NCBI RefSeq assembly: GCF_003233725.1
Contig: NZ_QKQV01000002.1
Span: forward strand, 186,001 to 250,000
Source: Mesonia sp. K7
GTDB taxonomy: Bacteria; Bacteroidota; Bacteroidia; Flavobacteriales; Flavobacteriaceae
DNA length: 64,000 nucleotides
Reading direction: 5' to 3'
Each line of letters starts with the position of its first letter. Within the stretch, counting starts at the first letter, position 1. Shown here piece after piece: positions 58,649 through 64,000 of this stretch. A model generated the notes under the pieces. It was not told the DNA's origin, made no database searches, and saw nothing but the letters and a program-made list of their open reading frames with translations. A program made the position numbers and the translations under genes.

Positions 58649-61600
58649 TTTGATGTTCTTTTAAGTTGAACTTCTGCTTTCCAGCTATACAATACTGGTA
58701 CAACAAACAAAGTGATTAAGGCTATAAGCATTCCACCAAAACTTGGTATTGCCATAGGTATCATAATATCACTACCTCTTCCTGTAGATGTTAATACTGG
58801 TAATAATGCTAAAATGGTCGTAGCTGTAGTCATTAAACACGGTCTGATACGTTTTTCTCCTGCTTCTACAACAGATGCTCTTACTTCCTTTTTATTATCC
58901 GGTGTATTTCTACCGAATGTTTGAGTTAAATAGGTTGCCATAACTACACCATCATCGGTTGCAATTCCGAATAGTGCAATAAACCCTACCCAGACTGCAA
59001 CACTTAAATTAATTGGGTGTATTTGGAATAAATCACGTAGATTTTCGCCAAAGAAATTAAAGTTTAAAAACCATCCTTGACCATACAACCAAATCATAAT
59101 AAAACCACCTGCAAATGCTACTGCAATACCTGTAAATACCATTAATGACGTACCTACAGAACGGAATTGGAAATACAGAATTAAGAAAATAATTGCTAAT
59201 GCTAAAGGCACAACAACCGACAAGGTTTTTTCGGCTCGCAACTGATTTTCGTATGTTCCTGTAAATTGGTAGTTAATACCTTTTGGAACTACTAATTCGC
59301 CACTATCTATCTTTTGCTGAATTAGAGCTTGTGCGCTTTCAACTACATTGACTTCGGCAAAACCATCTAGTTTATCGAACAATACATAGCCAACTAAAAA
59401 GGTATCTTCACTTTTAATGACCTGTGGACCTTGTTCGTAACTTATAGTTGCCAATTCGCTTAAAGGCACAGGACTTCCTTTTTCAACTGGCACATAAATC
59501 TGTTGTAAGTCTGTTGGGTTTGCTCGTAATTCTCTTGGGTATCGTACTCGTACACCATATCGCTCTCGACCTTCTACCGTTTGGGTTAAGACCATACCAC
59601 CAACTGCTACTTTTAATACATCTTGAACATCTTGTATCGAAATGCCATAACGTGCAATTTTCTCTCTATCAATATCAATTAACAAATAGGGTTTACCAAC
59701 AATACGGTCTGCAAAAACAGCTTCTTTTTTAACACCTTCAGCTTCCTTGATGATGTTTTCTAATTGCACACCAAACGCTTCAATCTGCTTTAAGTCTTGA
59801 CCTTTTACTTTAATTCCCATAGGTGCTCTCATTCCTGTTTGAAGCATTACCAATCGGGTTTCAATAGGTTGTAGCTTTGGTGCAGAGGTTACGCCTGGCA
59901 ATTTGGTAACTTTTACAATTTCATTCCAAATATCGTCCGGTGACTGTATTTCTGGTCGCCAATTACGGTAGAACTCGCCATTATTGTCTGGAATGAGTTG
60001 TTCTTTTGCTTTAAGAGATTGCCACGCTTCACGCTGTTCCGCTCGCAATGACATTCCGTTTTTTAACACATATTCACCATCATCATTGACTTTATAGCGT
60101 TGGCGTACTCCGTTTTCATTCAGCATATATTCTGGTTTATACTGAATGATATTTTCATACATCGACAAAGGTGCTGGGTCTAATGCAGATTCTGTACGAC
60201 CTGCTTTTCCAACTACAGTTTCGATTTCAGGAATACTGGCAACTGCCATATCTAACTGCTGTAAAACACGCTTATTTTCTTCTACACCAGAATGTGGCAT
60301 AGAAGTAGGCATCAATAAAAAAGAACCTTCATTTAACGATGGCATAAATTCTTTGCCTGTGTTTTTCATAATGAAAAAACCAGCAATGACAATTGCAGTT
60401 GGAATAGACAAAAACAATAATTTATTATCTAAACACCATCTTAAAATTCGAGTATAATACCTGATAAACAATGAGAAAACACCCAATAAGCCAAAGCAAA
60501 TGACACCAACAAAGATGAGGTTCCAGAAGATACTTTTATCAACTCCTAAAGGTCTCCAATATTCCGCTAACAGAAATACTATTGCAGTTGTACATATTAT
60601 GATATTAATTAAGTTGGATTGTTTTTCTGTTATTTTATTTTGAGTACTTAACAATGCTGTGATACCAAAAGCTATCAATATTAATCCTAACCAATAACCA
60701 TAGATTATTGCTATTATCCCTAATACTATTAAAACGCCATTTAAAGCATATTTAAAATGCGTTTTTATGCTTTTCTTTCTGAATAAAAACGCTGCAAAAG
60801 GTGGAATTAAAAACAATGCTACAATTATTGAAGCTGTTAATGCAAAGGTTTTTGTGAATGCTAATGGTCTGAACAATTTACCTTCAGCGCCAATCATTGT
60901 AAATACAGGAATGAAACTTATAATTGTAGTCATTACTGCGGTTACGATTGCACCAGAAACTTCGGCTGTTGCGTTGTAAACTACTGTATTAATGGATTGT
61001 GTTCCATCATCTTCATCTAAATGCCGAATGATATTTTCTGATAGTATAACACCAACATCGACCATTGTTCCGATAGCAATTGCAATACCAGATAATGCGA
61101 CAATATTAGCATCGACGCCAAAGAGTTTCATCGCAATAAATACCATTAAGACTGCAACTGGTAATAATCCTGAAATCAAGACAGAAGCTCGAAGATTAAA
61201 CACCATAATGATTATAACCAAAATGGTAATCAATATTTCAAGAGTTAAGGCTTCATTGAGTGTACCTAAAGTTTCTTGTATCAATTCTGTTCTGTCATAA
61301 AAAGGCACTATGGTAACTTGTGATGTTCTTCCATCTGCCAAAACTTTTGAAGGTAATCCTGCACTTAATTCATTAATTTTTTCCTTTACGTTATTAATGA
61401 CTTCCATTGGGTTTGCTCCATAACGAGCCACCACAACAGCACCAACAACTTCAGCACCTTCTTTATCCAATAAACCTCGTCTTGTTGCTGGACCTAATGA
61501 AACTTTTCCAATGTCTTTAATTTTTATTGAAGTGAAATTTTCAGAATCAACTACAGCATTTTCAATATCTGCAATGGATTTTACATACCCCAAACCACGA

Positions 61601-62346
61601 ACTAAATATTCAGCTTGGTTAATTTCCAAGGTTTGTGCGCCAATATCCTTATTACTTTCTTTTACAGCTTTAACAATATGATGTAACCCAATGTTATATT
61701 GACGCATTAGTTCTGGGTTTACATCCACTTGGTACTCTTGAACATAACCACCAATTGATGCAACTTCAGAAACACCGCTTGCAGAGGACAAGGCATATTT
61801 AACATAGTAATCTTGAATACTACGTAATTCGTGTAAATCCCAACCACCTGTTACATTACCGTTCTCATCACGACCTTCAAGTGTGTACCAAAATATTTGT
61901 CCTAATCCTGTGGCATCTGGACCTAACGCTGGATTAACACCTTCGGGTAATAAACCACTTGGTAAGGAATTAAGTTTTTCGAGAATACGACTTCTGCTCC
62001 AGTAAAATTCTATATCCTCTTCAAAAATGATATAGATGCTTGAAAACCCAAACATAGAGGAACTACGAATGGTTTTCACTCCAGGAATACCCAATAATGA
62101 TGTGGTTAATGGATAGGTTATTTGGTCTTCTATATCTTGTGGGGAACGACCATCCCACTTGGTAAATACGATTTGTTGATTTTCACCTATATCGGGAATA
62201 GCATCTACTGCTACAGGGTTACTTGGCAAAAATCCTGTATCCCAATTAAAAGGGGCATTAACAGTTCCCCATCCAATAAAAAAGACGAGTAGCAGGACTG
62301 CTACGAGTTTGTTTTCTATTAAAAATTTGATGCTTTTATTGAGCAT
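58645..62346 (-). CDS. cusA: CusA/CzcA-family heavy-metal RND efflux pump
   Basis: The 1233-residue inner-membrane pump shows the CzcA pattern: IENKLVAVLLLVFFIGWGTV start, IGENQQIVFTKWDGRSPQDI, the TM4 segment SGIAIAIGTMVDVGVILSEN (proton relay D), and the C-terminal VGFIALFGIATDDGVVMATY and MTTATTILALLPVL. It is longer than E. coli CusA: extra TM helices lie near 530-620 (ALNGVLIVLGIIAIIYGYWL), and an extra periplasmic stretch near 725-800 (YKPEYMLNENGVRQRYKVND). It pumps Cu(I)/Ag(I) or divalent metals; the specificity cannot be fixed from motifs alone. Confidence 0.95.
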   Translation of the reverse strand: MLNKSIKFLIENKLVAVLLLVFFIGWGTVNAPFNWDTGFLPSNPVAVDAIPDIGENQQIVFTKWDGRSPQDIEDQITYPLTTSLLGIPGVKTIRSSSMFGFSSIYIIFEEDIEFYWSRSRILEKLNSLPSGLLPEGVNPALGPDATGLGQIFWYTLEGRDENGNVTGGWDLHELRSIQDYYVKYALSSASGVSEVASIGGYVQEYQVDVNPELMRQYNIGLHHIVKAVKESNKDIGAQTLEINQAEYLVRGLGYVKSIADIENAVVDSENFTSIKIKDIGKVSLGPATRRGLLDKEGAEVVGAVVVARYGANPMEVINNVKEKINELSAGLPSKVLADGRTSQVTIVPFYDRTELIQETLGTLNEALTLEILITILVIIIMVFNLRASVLISGLLPVAVLMVFIAMKLFGVDANIVALSGIAIAIGTMVDVGVILSENIIRHLDEDDGTQSINTVVYNATAEVSGAIVTAVMTTIISFIPVFTMIGAEGKLFRPLAFTKTFALTASIIVALFLIPPFAAFLFRKKSIKTHFKYALNGVLIVLGIIAIIYGYWLGLILIAFGITALLSTQNKITEKQSNLINIIICTTAIVFLLAEYWRPLGVDKSIFWNLIFVGVICFGLLGVFSLFIRYYTRILRWCLDNKLLFLSIPTAIVIAGFFIMKNTGKEFMPSLNEGSFLLMPTSMPHSGVEENKRVLQQLDMAVASIPEIETVVGKAGRTESALDPAPLSMYENIIQYKPEYMLNENGVRQRYKVNDDGEYVLKNGMSLRAEQREAWQSLKAKEQLIPDNNGEFYRNWRPEIQSPDDIWNEIVKVTKLPGVTSAPKLQPIETRLVMLQTGMRAPMGIKVKGQDLKQIEAFGVQLENIIKEAEGVKKEAVFADRIVGKPYLLIDIDREKIARYGISIQDVQDVLKVAVGGMVLTQTVEGRERYGVRVRYPRELRANPTDLQQIYVPVEKGSPVPLSELATISYEQGPQVIKSEDTFLVGYVLFDKLDGFAEVNVVESAQALIQQKIDSGELVVPKGINYQFTGTYENQLRAEKTLSVVVPLALAIIFLILYFQFRSVGTSLMVFTGIAVAFAGGFIMIWLYGQGWFLNFNFFGENLRDLFQIHPINLSVAVWVGFIALFGIATDDGVVMATYLTQTFGRNTPDNKKEVRASVVEAGEKRIRPCLMTTATTILALLPVLTSTGRGSDIMIPMAIPSFGGMLIALITLFVVPVLYSWKAEVQLKRTSK

Positions 62347-62618
62347 TGGCTTTGATTATTAAACAGTTAGACATTGGTTTGATACCTAATAAACTTCAAA
62401 ATAATCGATTGAATTAGTTTCTATTTCCTTTATATTTCAATATAAAATAGAACCGTAACTTTGGCTATGCTTATATTTTCTATTTCATCTAAAGAAAATA
62501 TAATTCAAATTCACTATCAATCATTTTAAAATTCATTCGGTATTAAGAAAACACCGAATACAGCGAATTAACCTTACGACATTGCAGTCATAGGATAAAA
62601 AAGTCTATTGTTTAAAAA

Positions 62619-63032
62619 TCAAATTAAATAAGTCTCGTCAATCTTGTAGAGTTGCCTTATGACGAGTGGCGGTTTATATTCTTCGTAAGTAGAAACGTTA
62701 TTTTCTAAACCTTCAAAAAGGTTACTATAAGTGTAAACAAATGAAGCTATAAATACTTGTTGTTCAAATGTGATTTTGTCAACTTGCAATTGTAATTCGT
62801 CTTGACCTTCAATTGATAATTGTTCATCATCACAACAATTTTTCTTGGTAATAGAACATCCTTCGGTTGAAGGCTTTTCCATTTCCATTCCACACCCTTT
62901 GGCTTTATGAAAAATAGCAGTTTCTACTAAAGTATCTCCGCAATAATGCATATTCACAGTAAATGACATTGTAGAGAATAACACTACAAAAGTCATTGCT
63001 AAAGACATTATTTTATGGAAAATCTGCTTCAT
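62619..63032 (-). CDS. HYC_CC_PP family small secreted protein
   Basis: The 137-residue protein (from the start at 63032) has a signal peptide (IMSLAMTFVVLFSTMSF) and the family marks in order: NMHYCGD, GCGMEMEKPSTEGCSITKKN, then CCDDE, and YKPPLVIRQLYK near the end. The Cys-rich centre suggests metal binding. These proteins commonly lie beside CusA-like pumps in Flavobacteriaceae. The upstream in-frame start at 63062 would add 10 residues and is less likely. Confidence 0.88.
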   Translation of the reverse strand: MKQIFHKIMSLAMTFVVLFSTMSFTVNMHYCGDTLVETAIFHKAKGCGMEMEKPSTEGCSITKKNCCDDEQLSIEGQDELQLQVDKITFEQQVFIASFVYTYSNLFEGLENNVSTYEEYKPPLVIRQLYKIDETYLI

Positions 63033-63103
63033 ATTGATTGCGAAGTTACGAAATTTTAACAACTATTGATTTTGTTTAACAGAAGTTTAATTGATTAATC
63101 TGC

Positions 63104-64000
63104 TTAATCCCATTTCATTTTCTGCAATCGAACTGCATTTAAAATTGCTAATAATGCTACTCCTACATCTGCAAAAACTGCTTCCCACAATGTGGCCATA
63201 CCAATTGCGCCCAAAATCATAAAGATAATTTTTACACCGAAAGCCAGACCAATATTCTGCCATACGATGCGTCTTGTAGACCGACCTATTTTTATTGCCC
63301 TTGCAATTTTAGAGGGTTGGTCGGTCTGGATAATGACATCCGCCGTTTCGATGGCCACATCACTACCCAAACCACCCATTGCAATGCCAACATCACTTAT
63401 CGCCAAAACCGGGGCATCGTTAATACCATCGCCTATAAATGCTACTTTGGTTCCGGATTGCTTTTTGAGTTCTTCGACTTCGTTCAATTTGTCTTCAGGC
63501 AACAATCCACCTTTTGCCCAATCGATATTTAACTCTTTTGCAACTTGTTGTGTAATAGAGTCCTTGTCGCCTGATAGCATTATAATCCTGGAAATTCCTG
63601 AATCTCGAATTTGTTTAATGGCTTGGTGTGCATCATCCTTTAATTCATCTGCAATGGTTACATAACCTTCAAATTTTCCGTCAATAGACACCATAACAAT
63701 TGATTCTACAATACCATCTGTTTCCGAAGGAACTTCAATACTGTTTGAGGTCATCAATGCTTTGTTACCTACAAGTACTGTTTTTCCGTTGACCATCCCT
63801 TTCAATCCTTTTCCGGCAACCTCTGAAACATTGGTGGCCTCATAATCAGAACCGTCCGCTTTATATTCCAAGATCGCCTTGGCAATGGGATGTGTGGATT
63901 GTTCTTCCATCGCCATCAGGTACTTCATAAACGTTGCCTTTTCTAATGTTATGGGTTTGATTTCCTTTATTTTGAATACCCCGTGAGTAACGGTTCCTGT
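63104..64000 (-). CDS. P1B-type heavy-metal ATPase, Zn/Cd/Pb-like, C-terminal part (5' end outside window)
   Basis: The frame is open at the right edge and gives 298 residues beginning TGTVTHG, that is, just after the D-K of the phosphorylation motif. It continues with QSTHPIAKAI, then GYVTIADELKDDAHQAIKQI, VAFIGDGINDAPVLAISDVG, AMGGLGSDVAIETADVIIQT and the late helix pair ending NAVRLQKMKWD. The K/D pattern after the last TM region (LLAILNAVRL) and the MGGLGSD motif point to the ZntA/CadA type. It exports Zn(II), Cd(II) or Pb(II). Confidence 0.9.
   Translation of the reverse strand, partial: TGTVTHGVFKIKEIKPITLEKATFMKYLMAMEEQSTHPIAKAILEYKADGSDYEATNVSEVAGKGLKGMVNGKTVLVGNKALMTSNSIEVPSETDGIVESIVMVSIDGKFEGYVTIADELKDDAHQAIKQIRDSGISRIIMLSGDKDSITQQVAKELNIDWAKGGLLPEDKLNEVEELKKQSGTKVAFIGDGINDAPVLAISDVGIAMGGLGSDVAIETADVIIQTDQPSKIARAIKIGRSTRRIVWQNIGLAFGVKIIFMILGAIGMATLWEAVFADVGVALLAILNAVRLQKMKWD

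Noticed and set aside
62347-62618. Gene between cusA and the HYC_CC_PP gene
   Set aside because: The 272 nt are AT-rich with no frame of coding character. A TAACTTTG box reads on the plus strand away from any gene.

Overview
The window is AT-rich bacterial DNA from a member of Bacteroidota, most probably family Flavobacteriaceae. The evidence is: promoter elements of the Bacteroidetes type (TTG, 17-23 bp, TAnnTTTG) in front of many genes; two secreted proteins with C-terminal type IX secretion sorting domains; lipoproteins with SCK/SCS lipoboxes; a fused CcsB-CcsA cytochrome c biogenesis protein; and families largely confined to this group (DUF2911, HYC_CC_PP, DUF3347, DUF6266).

Region 1 (1-38.6 kb) is ordinary chromosome. 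It starts inside the end of a TonB-dependent receptor gene. It then carries an SRPBCC/VOC stress-type operon with a divergent GlxA-like AraC regulator, fumC, FKBP, hemerythrin, a cold-shock protein and ccsBA. Next come a DUF2520/KdsC-like/UbiA-like/Maf operon, a PIG-L deacetylase coupled through a 36-residue membrane peptide to a sodium:solute symporter, and two T9SS exoenzymes (a metalloprotease and an endonuclease I). The region ends with ribB, LptF/G, LolA and FtsK, a peroxiredoxin/thioredoxin operon, and the histidine-degradation genes hutI and hutG.

Region 2 (38.66-43.87 kb) is the most unusual part. A tyrosine recombinase that lacks the classical IntI insertion lies directly upstream of, and co-oriented with, five short modules. 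Each module begins with GTT plus a variable heptamer. Each ends with the reverse complement of that same start, followed by a 118-119 nt (once 183 nt) foldable spacer that leads to the next GTT. This is the logic of integron gene cassettes and attC sites. The cassettes carry a secreted SRPBCC protein plus a DUF4287/DUF5655-type protein, a tandem GIY-YIG protein, a small membrane protein, and two related ORF-less modules. The fifth site is cut after its left half.

Region 3 (43.87-46.6 kb) is a remnant of another mobile element: DUF6266 protein, a DUF6943-like protein and an excisionase-like HTH protein. It has tandem 11-bp repeats, followed by about 0.8 kb of ORF-free DNA holding three long imperfect palindromes and one good promoter with no ORF behind it.

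Region 4 (46.6-64 kb) is a copper/heavy-metal resistance island read on the minus strand. In reading order it holds a Zn/Cd-type P-ATPase (cut by the window end), HYC_CC_PP protein, CusA, CusC, a multicopper oxidase fused to a CopB-like barrel, a DUF3347 lipoprotein, a haem-binding protein, a nonsense-interrupted NTF2-like lipoprotein, an HMA-AraC fusion regulator, CopA, a CDF transporter, a DUF305 protein, CusB with its own DUF3347 domain, and an HMA lipoprotein. Together these would move Cu(I) from cytoplasm to periplasm (CopA), oxidise it (multicopper oxidase) and pump it across the outer membrane (CusCBA).
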